From Streptomyces sp. NBC_01264 (GTDB lineage: Bacteria; Actinomycetota; Actinomycetes; Streptomycetales; Streptomycetaceae): a stretch of DNA of 64,000 nucleotides. The stretch lies in NCBI RefSeq assembly GCF_026340675.1, contig NZ_JAPEOX010000001.1:2232001-2296000 (forward strand). Direction: 5' to 3'. Every line of letters begins with the position of its first letter. Within the stretch, counting starts at the first letter, position 1. The notes under the pieces are model-generated. The model was not told where the DNA came from. It saw only the letters and a list, made by a program, of their open reading frames with translations, and made no database searches. Below, one piece after another: positions 17,829-30,258 of this stretch. Both the position numbers and the translations under genes were made by a program.

Positions 17829-18934
17829 AGGGCGGCCTTTCGGGTTTCCGCGCCCACCGCTTCGGCGAGCGTCGCGTACGGGCTGGCGGCCAGGCGTGCG
17901 GCCAGGCCCTTGTGGATGGCGCGGGAGTAGCCGGGGCCCTCGTAGATGAAGGCGCTGTAGCCCTGGACCAGGCTGGCGCCCGCCAGGATCCGCTGCCAGG
18001 CGTCCTCGGCGTTCTCGATGCCGCCGACGCCGACCAGGACCAGGTCGCCGCCCACGCGGGCGTACAGGCGCCGCAGGACCTCCAGCGAGCGCTCCTTGAC
18101 GGGGGCTCCGGACAGGCCGCCGGTCTCCTTGATCAGCGACGGGTCGGACTTCAGACCGAGGCCCTCGCGGGCGATCGTCGTGTTCGTCGCGATGATGCCG
18201 TCCAGGCCCAGCTCCAGTGCCAGGTCGGCGACCGCGTCCACGTCCTCGTCCGCGAGGTCCGGGGCGATCTTGACGAGCAGCGGGACCCGCCGTTCGGTGA
18301 CGACCCGGTCCGCCGCTGCGCGCACGGCGCTCAGCAGGGGCCTCAGCGACTCCGTGGCCTGGAGGTTGCGCAGGCCCGGGGTGTTCGGGGAGGAAACGTT
18401 GACGACGAGGTAGTCCGCGTGCCGGGCGAGGCGCTCGGTGGAGGCGACGTAGTCGGCGACGGCCTCCTCCTCGGGGACGACCTTGGTCTTGCCGATGTTG
18501 ACGCCGACGACCGTCCTGAAGACGGGCACGCGGGCCGCCAGACGGTCCGCCACGGCCGCCGAGCCCTCGTTGTTGAAGCCCATGCGGTTGATCAGCGCGC
18601 GGTCCGGCACGAGCCGGAACAGCCGCTTCTTCGGGTTGCCGGGCTGGGCCTCGGCGGTGACGGTGCCGATCTCGATGTGGTCGAAGCCGAGCATCGACAT
18701 CCCGTCGATGGCGACGGCGTTCTTGTCGAAGCCGGCCGCGAGCCCGAAGGGGCCGTGCATCCGCAGTCCGAGGGCCTCGGTGCGCAGGGAGGCGTACCGG
18801 GGGGCCAGGTAGGCGGCGACGAAGGTGCGCAGCACCGGGGTGCGGGCCGCGAGGCGGATCCAGCGGAAGGCCATGTAGTGGGCCTGCTCCGGGTCCATCC
18901 GCTTGAAGACGAGGTTGAAGAACAGTTTGTACAT
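17825..18934 (-). CDS. pyrD: Dihydroorotate dehydrogenase, class 2 (quinone-dependent)
   Basis: This membrane-associated flavoenzyme oxidises dihydroorotate and reduces menaquinone. Class 2 features are the N-terminal amphipathic segment ([20 protein letters not shown]), [13 protein letters not shown], and the catalytic serine S182 in [12 protein letters not shown] in place of cysteine. KETGGLSG and [11 protein letters not shown] follow. ATG 18934 gives the usual ~369 residues. ATG 18961 lies against a hairpin (18962-19002) and is less likely. Neighbours are carB upstream and pyrF downstream (4-base overlap). A class 1B enzyme is encoded nearby, so the step is duplicated. Confidence 0.95.
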   Translation of the reverse strand: MYKLFFNLVFKRMDPEQAHYMAFRWIRLAARTPVLRTFVAAYLAPRYASLRTEALGLRMHGPFGLAAGFDKNAVAIDGMSMLGFDHIEIGTVTAEAQPGNPKKRLFRLVPDRALINRMGFNNEGSAAVADRLAARVPVFRTVVGVNIGKTKVVPEEEAVADYVASTERLARHADYLVVNVSSPNTPGLRNLQATESLRPLLSAVRAAADRVVTERRVPLLVKIAPDLADEDVDAVADLALELGLDGIIATNTTIAREGLGLKSDPSLIKETGGLSGAPVKERSLEVLRRLYARVGGDLVLVGVGGIENAEDAWQRILAGASLVQGYSAFIYEGPGYSRAIHKGLAARLAASPYATLAEAVGAETRKAAL

Positions 18935-18961
18935 CGTCCGAAATATCCCTTTGGCACTCAT

Positions 18962-19002
18962 GAAAGGGGGGACACCGTCATTATCGCCGGTGCCCCCCTT
19001 TC
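18962..19002 (-). terminator. Hairpin in the carB-pyrD junction (possible partial terminator)
   Basis: GAAAGGGGGG-A-CACCG pairs with CGGTGCCCCCCTTTC (one bulged A, ~15 bp) between the carB stop and the pyrD start. It could attenuate transcription or protect mRNA between the two halves of the operon. Confidence 0.55.
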
Positions 19003-19012
19003 GTACGGGCTG

Positions 19013-22313
<3,301 letters not shown>

Positions 22314-22321
<8 letters not shown>

Positions 22322-23462
22322 GCTCGGCCTCCATCAGATGTACGAAGCGGTCGAAGAGGTACGCGGCGTCGTGCGGGCCGGCGGCCGCCTCGGGGTGGTA
22401 CTGCACGGAGAAGGCCGGCTGGTCGAGCAGCTGGAGGCCTTCCACGACGTCGTCGTTGAGGCAGACGTGGGAGACCTCGGCGCGGCCGTAGGCGGTCTCC
22501 GAGACCTTGTCGAGGGGCGCGTCCACGGCGAAGCCGTGGTTGTGCGCGGTGATCTCGACCTTGCCGGTGGTGCGGTCCTGCACCGGCTGGTTGATGCCGC
22601 GGTGGCCGTACTTCAGCTTGTAGGTGCCGAAGCCGAGCGCGCGGCCCAGGATCTGGTTGCCGAAGCAGATGCCGAAGAGCGGGGTCTTGCGGGCGAGGAC
22701 GCCCTGCATGACGGAGACCGCGTGGTCGGCGGTGGCCGGGTCGCCGGGGCCGTTGGAGAAGAACACGCCGTCCGGAGAGACGGCGTAGACGTCCTCGACG
22801 GTGGCGGTGGCGGGGAGCACGTGCACCTCGATGCCGCGCTCGGCCATCCGGTGTGGGGTCATGCCCTTGATGCCGAGGTCCACGGCGGCGACGGTGTACT
22901 TCTTCTCACCGATCGCGGGGACGACGTACGTCTCCTTGGTGGCGACCTCGGCGGAGAGGTCGGCGCCCTTCATCTGCGGGGCGGCCTGGACCTTGGCCAG
23001 CAGCGCCTCGTCGCGGACGCCCTCCCAGGCCTCGCCCGAGAAGATGCCGACGCGCATGGCGCCGCGCTCGCGCAGGTGGCGGGTGAGGGCGCGGGTGTCG
23101 ATGCCGGAGATCCCGACGACGCCCTGCTTGACGAGCTCCTCGTCCAGCGAGCGCACGGAGCGCCAGTTGGAGGGGACCCGGGCGGGGTCGCGTACGACGT
23201 ACCCGGCGACCCAGATGCGGGAGGACTCGGGGTCCTCGTCGTTGACGCCGGTGTTGCCCACGTGCGGGGCGGTCATCACGACCACCTGCCGGTGGTACGA
23301 CGGGTCGGTCAGGGTCTCCTGGTAGCCGGTCATGCCGGTGGAGAACACGGCCTCGCCGAAGGTCTCCCCCACAGCGCCGTAGGCGCGGCCGCGGAAGATC
23401 CGACCGTCCTCCAGGACGAGTACGGCGGGAGCTTTGGCTGCTCCCCTGGTGGAGGTCGTCAT
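22314..23462 (-). CDS. carA: Carbamoyl-phosphate synthase small (glutaminase) subunit
   Basis: CarA hydrolyses glutamine and channels ammonia to CarB. The N-terminal CPSase domain ([36 protein letters not shown]) precedes a class I glutaminase with nucleophile Cys in [16 protein letters not shown] and His-Glu in [11 protein letters not shown]. The 382-residue length is normal. The start ATG 23462 overlaps the stop of the upstream membrane gene by 4 bases. The frame stays open to 24173 but the extra part is antisense to real genes. Catalytic residues are intact. Confidence 0.97.
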
Positions 23463-24043
23463 CGTTCGGCGCCTTCCGTCGTGGTGAGTGAGTGGTTCAT
23501 GTCGTTGATCGCTTCGACCCAGGCGGCGTGTTCCGCCGCACGGTCGGAGCGGAATCCGGAGTCGATCAGCCTGTCGCCGTGCGCCCATGTGACGACGAGG
23601 AGACCGCCCTCGGTGAGTACCTTGCCCGCGATTCCCTTGTCGAGGCGGGCGCCGCGCAGCTGCGCGGCCGGTACGAAGAAGTCGGTGGCACCCGGTCGGA
23701 CCACGTCGAGGCCCGCGTCGGTGAGCGTGAGCTCGACCCGGCTGCGGACGCCCAGTCCGTGGGCGACGATCCGGTCCAGCCACTGCCCGGCGGTGGTGGA
23801 CCCGTGGTACCGGCCGGTCAGGGCCAGCCGGTGCTCGGGGAGCCCGCCGGGGGCGGCGGGCAGTTCCGGCAGATCGCTCTGCAGGGTGCCGCGCCATTTC
23901 CAGCCCTGCCGCATCAGCCAGTACACGAACGCGATGAAGACGAGCAGACCGATCACCCACGCGATGCGGGCGCCCCAGTCCGTCACCTCCGCCGACTGTC
24001 GTTCGGCAGCCTCTGCGGCCAGTTGGATTACTGCAGGTGTCAC
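23459..24043 (-). CDS. Single-pass membrane protein conserved in the pyr operon
   Basis: This 194-residue protein has one transmembrane helix near residues 26-44 ([18 protein letters not shown]). A cytoplasmic region follows that resembles a PH-like fold ([51 protein letters not shown]). It overlaps both neighbours by 4 bases (pyrC stop/GTG start, and carA start), so it is translationally locked into the pyrimidine operon. Its role is unknown; it might anchor or tune the pathway at the membrane. I do not recognise catalytic residues. It appears to be a standard part of this operon in Streptomyces. Confidence 0.8.
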   Translation of the reverse strand: MTPAVIQLAAEAAERQSAEVTDWGARIAWVIGLLVFIAFVYWLMRQGWKWRGTLQSDLPELPAAPGGLPEHRLALTGRYHGSTTAGQWLDRIVAHGLGVRSRVELTLTDAGLDVVRPGATDFFVPAAQLRGARLDKGIAGKVLTEGGLLVVTWAHGDRLIDSGFRSDRAAEHAAWVEAINDMNHSLTTTEGAER

Positions 24044-25326
24044 GCCAGCGTCCCGTCCACGACCGTTGCCCGGCCCCGCAGGAAGGTGTGAGTGACGCGA
24101 CCCGGCAGCTCACGGCCCTCGTAAGGCGTGTTGCGGCTGCGGGAGGCGAAGTGTGCGGGGTCCACGACACCACGGTACGAGGTATCGACCAAGGTCAGGT
24201 TCGCGGGTTCACCTGCCGAGACGGGGCGTCCGTGGTTCGGGAGGCCGCCGATGCGCGCCGGGGCGAAGGACATCCGCTCGGCGACGCCCGCCCAGTCGAG
24301 CAGTCCGGTCTCCACCATCGTCTGCTGGACGACCGAGAGCGCGGTCTCCAGGCCCACCATGCCCATGGCGGCGGCGGCCCACTCGCAGTCCTTGTCCTCG
24401 TGCGGGTGCGGGGCGTGGTCGGTGGCGACGATGTCGATCGTGCCGTCGGCCAGCGCCTCGCGCAGGGCCAGCACGTCGCGCTCGGTGCGCAGCGGCGGGT
24501 TGACCTTGTACACCGGGTTGTACGAGCGCACGAGCTCGTCGGTGAGGAGCAGGTGGTGCGGGGTGACCTCGGCGGTGACGTCGATGCCGCGGGACTTGGC
24601 CCAGCGGATGATCTCGACGGAGCCGGCGGTGGAGAGGTGGCAGATGTGGACGCGGGAGCCGACGTGCTCGGCGAGCAGGACGTCGCGGGCGATGACCGAT
24701 TCCTCGGCGACGGCCGGCCAGCCGCCGAGGCCGAGCTCGGCGGAGACGATGCCCTCGTTCATCTGGGCGCCCTCGGTGAGGCGGGGCTCCTGGGCGTGCT
24801 GGGCGACGACGCCGCCGAAGGCCTTCACGTACTCCAGGGCGCGGCGCATGATCACCGCGTCGTCCACGCACTTGCCGTCGTCGGAGAAGACGGTGACGCG
24901 GGCGGCGGACTCGTGCATGGCGCCCAGCTCGGAGAGCTGCTTGCCCTCCAGGCCGACGGTGACGGCGCCGATGGGCTGCACGTCGCAGTAGCCGGACTCC
25001 TTGCCCAGGCGCCACACCTGCTCGACGACGCCGGCGGTGTCGGCGACGGGGAAGGTGTTGGCCATGGCGAAGACGGCGGTGTAGCCGCCGGAGGCGGCGG
25101 CGCGGGTGCCGGTGAGGACGGTCTCGGAGTCCTCGCGGCCCGGCTCGCGCAGGTGGGTGTGGAGGTCGACGAGACCGGGGAGGAGGACCTGGCCCGCGGC
25201 CTCGATGACGGTGGCGTCGCCGGCGTCGAGGCCGGTGCCCACGGCGGCGATGGTCTCGCCGTCGATCAGGACGTCCTGGACGTCGCCACCGAGTACCTTC
25301 GCGCCACGGATAAGGATCTTGCTCAT
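24040..25326 (-). CDS. pyrC: Dihydroorotase
   Basis: PyrC cyclises carbamoyl aspartate to dihydroorotate. It is a type I amidohydrolase with the metal-binding [10 protein letters not shown] near residue 60, [15 protein letters not shown] and the catalytic VATDHAPH near residue 300. The 428-residue length is typical. The start ATG 25326 lies 2 bases after the pyrB stop; the open frame further upstream is antisense overlap with pyrB and is rejected. The active-site residues look complete, so this is unlikely to be the inactive pseudo-dihydroorotase type found in some aspartate transcarbamoylase complexes. Confidence 0.96.
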   Translation of the reverse strand: MSKILIRGAKVLGGDVQDVLIDGETIAAVGTGLDAGDATVIEAAGQVLLPGLVDLHTHLREPGREDSETVLTGTRAAASGGYTAVFAMANTFPVADTAGVVEQVWRLGKESGYCDVQPIGAVTVGLEGKQLSELGAMHESAARVTVFSDDGKCVDDAVIMRRALEYVKAFGGVVAQHAQEPRLTEGAQMNEGIVSAELGLGGWPAVAEESVIARDVLLAEHVGSRVHICHLSTAGSVEIIRWAKSRGIDVTAEVTPHHLLLTDELVRSYNPVYKVNPPLRTERDVLALREALADGTIDIVATDHAPHPHEDKDCEWAAAAMGMVGLETALSVVQQTMVETGLLDWAGVAERMSFAPARIGGLPNHGRPVSAGEPANLTLVDTSYRGVVDPAHFASRSRNTPYEGRELPGRVTHTFLRGRATVVDGTLA

Positions 25327-25328
25327 CT

Positions 25329-26318
25329 TTACTTGCTCTCCTCGGTGCGGGGCGTGCTGGTGGTGGTGACGGCGGGCTCGGAGCCCCCGAGCAGCAGGTA
25401 CAGGACGGCCATGCGGATCGAGACGCCGTTGGTGACCTGCTCGATGACCGTGCAGCGGTCGGAGTCGGCCACCTCGGCGGTGATCTCCATGCCGCGGACC
25501 ATCGGGCCGGGGTGCATGACGATGGCGTGCTCGGGCATCCGGGACATCCGGGCGCCGTCCAGGCCGTAGCGGCGGGAGTACTCGCGCTCGGTGGGGAAGA
25601 AGGCGGCGTTCATGCGCTCGCGCTGCACCCGCAGCATCATCACCGCGTCGGACTTCGGCAGCACCTCGTCCAGGCTGTACGAGATCTCGCACGGCCAGGC
25701 CTCGACGCCGACGGGGACCAGGGTGGGCGGGGCCACCAGGGTGACCTCGGCGCCGAGGGTGTGGAGCAGCTGGACGTTGGACCGGGCGACCCGGCTGTGC
25801 AGGACGTCGCCGACGATGGTGATCCGGCGGCCGTTCAGGTCCTTGCCGAGCCCGGCGTCCTTGCCGACCAGGCGGCGGCGCATGGTGAAGGCGTCGAGCA
25901 GGGCCTGGGTGGGGTGCTCGTGGGTGCCGTCGCCGGCGTTGATCACCGGGGCGTCGATCCAGCCGGAGGTGGCGAGGCGGTAGGGGGCGCCGGAGGCGTG
26001 GTGGCGGATGACGACCGCGTCGACGCCCATGGCCTCCAGGGTCTGGGCGGTGTCCTTCAGGGACTCGCCCTTGGAGACGCTGGAACCCTTGGCCGCGAAG
26101 TTGATGACGTCGGCGGAGAGGCGCTTCTCGGCGGCCTCGAAGGAGATCCGGGTGCGGGTCGAGTCCTCGAAGAAGAGGTTGCAGATCGTGCGGCCGCGCA
26201 GGGTGGGCAGCTTCTTGATCGGCCGGTCCGCGACACGGGCCATCTCCTCGGCGGTGTCGAGGATCAGGACGGCGTCGTCGCGCGTGAGATCGGCGGCCGA
26301 GATGAGGTGTCGCTTCAT
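25329..26318 (-). CDS. pyrB: Aspartate carbamoyltransferase catalytic subunit
   Basis: PyrB condenses carbamoyl phosphate with aspartate. The phosphate-binding motif STRTRISFE is near residue 55, the [14 protein letters not shown] loop follows, HPTQALLDA is near 135, and the aspartate-binding MMLRVQRER lies further on. The protein has 329 residues. No pyrI regulatory chain is present, as usual in actinobacteria. GGAG sits 7 bases before ATG 26318. The C-terminal tail ([12 protein letters not shown]) is a short disordered extension. A 163-base gap with tandem 17-base repeats separates it from pyrR. Confidence 0.97.
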   Translation of the reverse strand: MKRHLISAADLTRDDAVLILDTAEEMARVADRPIKKLPTLRGRTICNLFFEDSTRTRISFEAAEKRLSADVINFAAKGSSVSKGESLKDTAQTLEAMGVDAVVIRHHASGAPYRLATSGWIDAPVINAGDGTHEHPTQALLDAFTMRRRLVGKDAGLGKDLNGRRITIVGDVLHSRVARSNVQLLHTLGAEVTLVAPPTLVPVGVEAWPCEISYSLDEVLPKSDAVMMLRVQRERMNAAFFPTEREYSRRYGLDGARMSRMPEHAIVMHPGPMVRGMEITAEVADSDRCTVIEQVTNGVSIRMAVLYLLLGGSEPAVTTTSTPRTEESK

Positions 26319-26340
26319 CCGGGTGCTCCGTAAGTCGTTG

Positions 26341-26403
26341 AATTCAAAGCCGTGGTGAGTTCAAAGCCGTGGTGAGTTCAAAGCTGTGAGGTCAAGGCCG
26401 TGG
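26341..26403 (-). repeat. Tandem 17-base repeats between pyrR and pyrB
   Basis: AATTCAAAGCCGTGGTG (26341-26357) is followed directly by AGTTCAAAGCCGTGGTG (26358-26374). A third, diverged copy (AGTTCAAAGCTGTG) and a fragment ending near 26403 come next. The array begins 23 bases upstream of the pyrB start codon, in the transcribed pyrR-pyrB spacer. Confidence 0.8.
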
Positions 26404-26481
26404 GGAGGGCAGACAGGCCGACCGGGGGCGGCCAGGGCATGCTCCGGCGCGGACCCGGGGGGCCCGGCCGTAGGCATGGGA

Positions 26482-27084
26482 CTACTGCCCGGTTGCCCGG
26501 GCGGTCCGCTGGCCGAGCAGCACGGCGTCTCGGCCGTCCTCCTCCTGTACCTGGACCTGGACGTTCTCCCGCAGCGACGTGGGGAGGTTCTTGCCGACGT
26601 AGTCGGCGCGGATCGGCAGTTCGCGGTGGCCGCGGTCGACGAGGACCGCGAGCTGCACCGCGCGGGGGCGGCCGATGTCGCCGAGGGCGTCGAGGGCGGC
26701 GCGGATGGTGCGGCCGGAGAAGAGAACGTCGTCGACGAGGACGACCAGGCGGCCGTCGATGTCGTCGCCGGGAATCTCGGTGCGGCCGATCGCCCGGGCG
26801 GGCTTCATCCGCAGATCGTCGCGGTACATGGTGATGTCGAGGGAGCCGACCGGGATCTTCACACCGGTGATCTCTTCGAGCTTGGCGGCCAGCCGGCGGG
26901 CGAGGAACACGCCGCGGGTGGGAATGCCGAGGAGCACCACGTCGTCGGCGCCCTTGGCGCGTTCGACGATTTCGTGGGCGATGCGGGTCAGAACACGGGC
27001 GATGTCCTGCGCTTCGAGAACGGGGCGCATGACATCGGGATCGATACCGACGTTCTGAGACTGCGGGGAATGCTGAGTGTCCAT
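26482..27084 (-). CDS. pyrR: Pyrimidine operon regulator PyrR (bifunctional, UPRTase-like)
   Basis: PyrR is an RNA-binding repressor of pyr genes that senses UMP/UTP against PRPP, and many members also have uracil phosphoribosyltransferase activity. The 200-residue protein has the PRPP loop [13 protein letters not shown] near residue 122, [15 protein letters not shown], and basic residues for RNA contact. It heads the pyr operon. A PyrR-type RNA loop lies just upstream of its own ribosome binding site, suggesting feedback on its own translation and on downstream genes. It is divergent from bldD. Confidence 0.96.
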   Translation of the reverse strand: MDTQHSPQSQNVGIDPDVMRPVLEAQDIARVLTRIAHEIVERAKGADDVVLLGIPTRGVFLARRLAAKLEEITGVKIPVGSLDITMYRDDLRMKPARAIGRTEIPGDDIDGRLVVLVDDVLFSGRTIRAALDALGDIGRPRAVQLAVLVDRGHRELPIRADYVGKNLPTSLRENVQVQVQEEDGRDAVLLGQRTARATGQ

Positions 27085-27120
27085 GAAAAGGACCTCCTTC
27101 TCCGCCTCACGGGACGGACC
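27085..27120 (-). promoter_or_regulatory. PyrR-binding RNA loop and ribosome binding site of pyrR
   Basis: The minus-strand leader reads UCCG-UCCCGUGAGG-CGGA followed by AGAAGGAGG, 8 bases before the ATG. UCCCGUGAGGC (27114-27104) matches the core UCCnGnGAGGY of the PyrR-binding consensus at every fixed position. It lies in a small hairpin closed by UCCG/CGGA. The short distance to the Shine-Dalgarno sequence favours translational repression, as reported for mycobacterial pyr mRNA, rather than an antiterminator switch. Confidence 0.65.
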
Positions 27121-27227
27121 TTAAAGGACGTCGGATGTACGTGTTCCACGGTACCAGGGGGATGCCCGCGACCCGACATCGGGGCAGACCAGGACCCCTC
27201 TTACGTGGGCGTCGGAGACCATTCGGC

Positions 27228-27270
27228 TTGACGCATCCAAGTAACGCTGCGTAACCTCACAGTGAGTTAC
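27228..27270 (+). promoter_or_regulatory. bldD promoter with BldD operator
   Basis: TTGACG (27228-27233) and TAACCT (27252-27257) are spaced 18 bases apart. GTAACGCTGCGTAAC (27241-27255) matches every fixed position of the published BldD box nTnACnC(A/T)GnGTnAn. CTCACAGTGAGTTAC (27256-27270) follows immediately with one mismatch. The boxes cover the -10 element and the start region, consistent with the known autorepression of bldD. Confidence 0.75.
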
Positions 27271-27324
27271 CAGCCGCGCGGCGGAGCCGCACGTGGTCAT
27301 GTCGTCACAGCGTCCGGGAGCGTT

Positions 27325-27825
27325 ATGTCCAGCGAATACGCCAAACAGCTCGGGGCCAAGCTCCGCGCCATCCGCACCCAGCAGGGCCTTTCCCTCCACG
27401 GTGTCGAGGAGAAGTCCCAGGGCCGGTGGAAGGCCGTGGTGGTCGGCTCTTACGAGCGCGGGGACCGCGCCGTGACCGTCCAGCGTCTCGCCGAGCTGGC
27501 GGACTTCTACGGGGTGCCCGTGCAGGAACTGCTGCCCGGTACGACCCCCGGCGGAGCGGCCGAGCCGCCGCCGAAGCTGCGCCTGGACCTGGAGCGCCTC
27601 GCCCACGTCCCCGCCGAGAAGGCCGGCCCGCTGCAGCGTTACGCGGCGACCATCCAGAGCCAGCGCGGCGACTACAACGGCAAGGTGCTGTCGATCCGCC
27701 AGGACGACCTGCGCACCCTCGCCGTGATCTACGACCAGTCGCCCTCGGTCCTGACCGAGCAGCTCATCAGCTGGGGCGTTCTGGACGCGGACGCGCGTCG
27801 TGCGGTGGCGCACGAGGACATCTAG
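27325..27825 (+). CDS. bldD: Developmental master regulator BldD
   Basis: BldD represses sporulation and antibiotic genes during vegetative growth and dimerises on DNA when its C-terminal domain binds tetrameric c-di-GMP. The 166-residue protein has an XRE-type helix-turn-helix at residues ~1-75 (LGAKLRAIRTQQGLSLHGVEE, VVVGSYERGDRAVTVQRL). The C-terminal domain contains the c-di-GMP-binding RGDYNGKVLSIRQDD signature near residue 115. The start ATG 27325 has GGGAG 4 bases upstream. The extreme C-terminus ends AHEDI. It is divergent from pyrR, its conserved neighbour. Confidence 0.98.
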   Translation: MSSEYAKQLGAKLRAIRTQQGLSLHGVEEKSQGRWKAVVVGSYERGDRAVTVQRLAELADFYGVPVQELLPGTTPGGAAEPPPKLRLDLERLAHVPAEKAGPLQRYAATIQSQRGDYNGKVLSIRQDDLRTLAVIYDQSPSVLTEQLISWGVLDADARRAVAHEDI

Positions 27826-27851
27826 TCCCCCACGCCTCAGCAGAAACGTTT

Positions 27852-27900
27852 ACCGGTGGGTGCCGGGAGCCGAAGGGCTCCCGGCACCCACCGGTTTTTT
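27852..27900 (+). terminator. Rho-independent terminator of bldD
   Basis: An exact 20-bp stem (27852-27871 with 27876-27895) with loop GAAG is followed by a run of six T (27895-27900). A full U-tract like this is uncommon in Streptomyces. Confidence 0.93.
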
Positions 27901-27941
27901 CATGCCCGCTCAGCGGCTCGCGGCGCCGTCCGGGCAAACAG

Positions 27942-27981
27942 ACGGAGGGCCCGCAGCGCGTGTGCGCTGCGGGCCCTCCGT
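27942..27981 (-). terminator. Hairpin terminator downstream of nusB
   Basis: ACGGAGGGCCCGCAGCGC (27942-27959) pairs exactly with 27964-27981 around GTGT. It is 20 bases past the nusB stop on the minus strand and separate from the bldD terminator. Confidence 0.85.
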
Positions 27982-28001
27982 TCACGCCGTACCGGCGCCT
28001 G

Positions 28002-28439
28002 TCAGCTCTCGCTGCGGCGCAGCTTCGGCTTGAGGTCCTTGAAGCGGCCCAGCAGTCCGTTCACGAACGAGGGCGACTCGTCCGTGGAGAACTCCTTGGC
28101 CAGCTCGACGGCCTCGTCGATGGCCACGGCGTCCGGGGTCCCGTCGACCCAGATCAGCTCGTAGGCACCGAGGCGCACGATGTTCCGGTCCACGACCGGC
28201 ATGCGGTCGAGGTCCCAGTCCACGGCATACGTGGCGATCAGATCGTCGATGCGGTCCACCTTGTCGGCGTACCCCTCGACGAGTTCCATGGTGAACTCGT
28301 TCACCGCGGGCTGACGGTCGGTGTCCGACCGCGAGTGGCGGACCCAGTCCGCGAGGACCTCGCGCACGGACACCCCGCGCTGGTCGGCCTCGAACAGGAT
28401 CTGGAAAGCGCGCTTGCGCGCGTTGCTCCGGGCAGCCAC
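28002..28439 (-). CDS. nusB: Transcription antitermination factor NusB
   Basis: NusB binds boxA RNA with ribosomal protein S10 in rRNA antitermination complexes. The 145-residue all-helical protein opens ARSNARKRAFQILFEADQRG and ends with VDGTPDAVAIDEAVELAKEFSTDESPSFVNGLLGR, both characteristic. Its start lies 2 bases after the efp stop, so the two are co-transcribed. This is the usual efp-nusB pairing. Confidence 0.96.
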   Translation of the reverse strand: MAARSNARKRAFQILFEADQRGVSVREVLADWVRHSRSDTDRQPAVNEFTMELVEGYADKVDRIDDLIATYAVDWDLDRMPVVDRNIVRLGAYELIWVDGTPDAVAIDEAVELAKEFSTDESPSFVNGLLGRFKDLKPKLRRSES

Positions 28440-28441
28440 GG

Positions 28442-29008
28442 TTAGCTGTTCACCCGGCCGAGGTAGTCGCTGGTGCGGGTGTCGACCTTGATCTTCTCGC
28501 CGGTGTTGATGAAGAGCGGGACCTGGATCTCGTGGCCCGTCTCCAGCGTCGCCGGCTTGGTGCCGCCGGTGGAGCGGTCGCCCTGGACACCCGGGTCGGT
28601 GTGCTCGATGGTCAGCTCGACGGCGGCCGGGAGCTCGACGTAGAGCACCTCGCCCTCGTGGCGGGCCACGGAGGCGGTGAAGCCCTCGATCAGGAAGTTG
28701 GCGGCGTCGCCGACGGCCTTCTTGTCGACCATCAGCTGGTCGAAGTCCTCCATGTCCATGAACACGAAGTACTCGCCGTCCATGTAGGAGAACTGCATGT
28801 CACGGCGGTCGATGGTGGCCGTCTCGACCTTGGTGCCGGCGTTGAACGTCTTGTCGACGACCTTGCCGGACATGACGCTCTTCAGCTTGGTGCGCACGAA
28901 GGCCGGGCCCTTGCCGGGCTTGACGTGCTGGAACTCGACGACGGACCAGAGCTGGCCACCTTCGAGCTTGAGCACCATGCCGTTCTTGAGGTCGTTCGTG
29001 GAAGCCAC
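28442..29008 (-). CDS. efp: Translation elongation factor P
   Basis: EF-P rescues ribosomes stalled at polyproline stretches. The 188-residue protein has the three beta-barrel layout: a KOW-like domain I ([18 protein letters not shown]), then two OB folds, with the signature near YLGR at the C-terminus. The loop reads VKPGKGPAF with Lys33. This PGKGP form is typical of actinobacterial EF-P, which is reported to act without the lysine or arginine modification needed in E. coli. No epmA/epmB/epmC or earP is seen nearby. The window's own Pro-rich proteins would be clients. Confidence 0.96.
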   Translation of the reverse strand: MASTNDLKNGMVLKLEGGQLWSVVEFQHVKPGKGPAFVRTKLKSVMSGKVVDKTFNAGTKVETATIDRRDMQFSYMDGEYFVFMDMEDFDQLMVDKKAVGDAANFLIEGFTASVARHEGEVLYVELPAAVELTIEHTDPGVQGDRSTGGTKPATLETGHEIQVPLFINTGEKIKVDTRTSDYLGRVNS

Positions 29009-29067
29009 GGTTTGGGAATCTCCTGCACTGGAAGACCACGGGTGCGCGCACAGCCCGATGACGCGGG

Positions 29068-30177
29068 CTAGAGCGCGAGCAGCTCCTTGGTCGTAATGGT
29101 GAGTAGCTCGGGACCGCCGTCCGCCTCGGGGCGTACGACGAGCGTGTCATCGATCCGGACACCGCCCCGGCCGGGGAGGTGAACCCCCGGTTCGACGGTG
29201 ACCGGCACGCAAGCGTCCAGTTTACCCATGGCCGTAGGTGCAAGCTGCGGGTCCTCGTCGATTTCGAGACCGACTCCGTGTCCGGTCCACGCCGCGAGGG
29301 CCTCGCCGTGACCTGCGGAGTCGAGTACGGAGCGGGCCGCGTGATCCACATCGCGGTACGCGGCCCCGGGCAGCAGGGCCTCCCGGCCTGCCCGCTGAGC
29401 GGCGAAGACCAGGTCGTACAGCTCGATCTGCCAGTCGGCGGGGGTCGTGCCGATCACGAAGGTGCGGCCGATCTCGCAGCGGTAGCCGCGGTAGTTCGCG
29501 CCGAGGCAGACGGAGAGGAAATCACCCTCCTCGACCCGCCTGTCCGAGGGCCGGTGACGGGAGCGGCCGGAATGCGGCCCGGTGCCGACGGAGGTCGGGA
29601 AGGCCGGTCCGTCGGCCCCGTGGTCCACGAGCCGCCGTTCCAGTTCGAGCGCGAGGTGCCGTTCGGTGCGGCCCACCAGGATCGATTCCAGCAGCTCCCC
29701 GAGGGCCTGGTCGGCGATCTCGGCGGCGATGCGCAGGCAGGCGATCTCCTCCTCGTCCTTGACCAGGCGCTGCTGTTCCACGGCGGTCCCCAGGTCCGCC
29801 AGGCGCAGCCCGGGCGCCACCGAGCTCAGGGCGCGGTGCCGGCCGACGGTGAGGTGGTGTTCCTCGACGGCGAGGGAATCGGCGCGGGCGAGGGAGGCCG
29901 CGTCGGCCGCCGCGACGGCGGGATCCGCCCCGGGTCCGGCCAGCACGGAGAGCCGCAGGTGCTCGTCGAGCCGTCCCTCGTCGGCCTCCCCGGAGGGCTG
30001 CCCGGCGCAGAACAGCATGTCGTCACCGTCCGGGCCCACCAGCAGGACCGCGCCCAGCGGCGACGCCCCGGAGAGGTAGCGGACGTTCGCCGGACGCGTG
30101 ATGAGTGCGGCGGCGTTTCCGGCGGCCGCACAGCGGTCGCGAAGCAGGCCCCGGCGGGCCGCGTACACGTCTGACAT
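29068..30177 (-). CDS. M24-family aminopeptidase P homologue with altered metal site
   Basis: The fold matches Xaa-Pro aminopeptidase/prolidase: a creatinase-like N-domain (1-130) and a pita-bread C-domain. Against E. coli PepP, however, the ligands are changed. The first Asp is Cys224 (in [11 protein letters not shown]), the second is Glu235 (CEIGRTF) and the last Glu is Asp343 (RIDDT). H300 (TGHGVGLE) and E329 (TVEPG) remain. The second catalytic His is Asp307. It may be inactive or use a different metal. It sits 59 bases upstream of efp on the same strand, where pepP/pepQ commonly lies. Confidence 0.85.
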   Translation of the reverse strand: MSDVYAARRGLLRDRCAAAGNAAALITRPANVRYLSGASPLGAVLLVGPDGDDMLFCAGQPSGEADEGRLDEHLRLSVLAGPGADPAVAAADAASLARADSLAVEEHHLTVGRHRALSSVAPGLRLADLGTAVEQQRLVKDEEEIACLRIAAEIADQALGELLESILVGRTERHLALELERRLVDHGADGPAFPTSVGTGPHSGRSRHRPSDRRVEEGDFLSVCLGANYRGYRCEIGRTFVIGTTPADWQIELYDLVFAAQRAGREALLPGAAYRDVDHAARSVLDSAGHGEALAAWTGHGVGLEIDEDPQLAPTAMGKLDACVPVTVEPGVHLPGRGGVRIDDTLVVRPEADGGPELLTITTKELLAL

Positions 30178-30258
30178 GTTTCCGAGCCTACGAGCGCTGC
30201 GCGCATCCGGCCTGGTGAGCGCAGCCGTACGAGGGCCGGACCCGGCGGGCGCCGGGAT

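Noticed and set aside
26341..26403. Short repeats that could suggest a CRISPR array
   Set aside because: The repeats are directly abutting 17-base tandem units with no spacers and no cas genes nearby.
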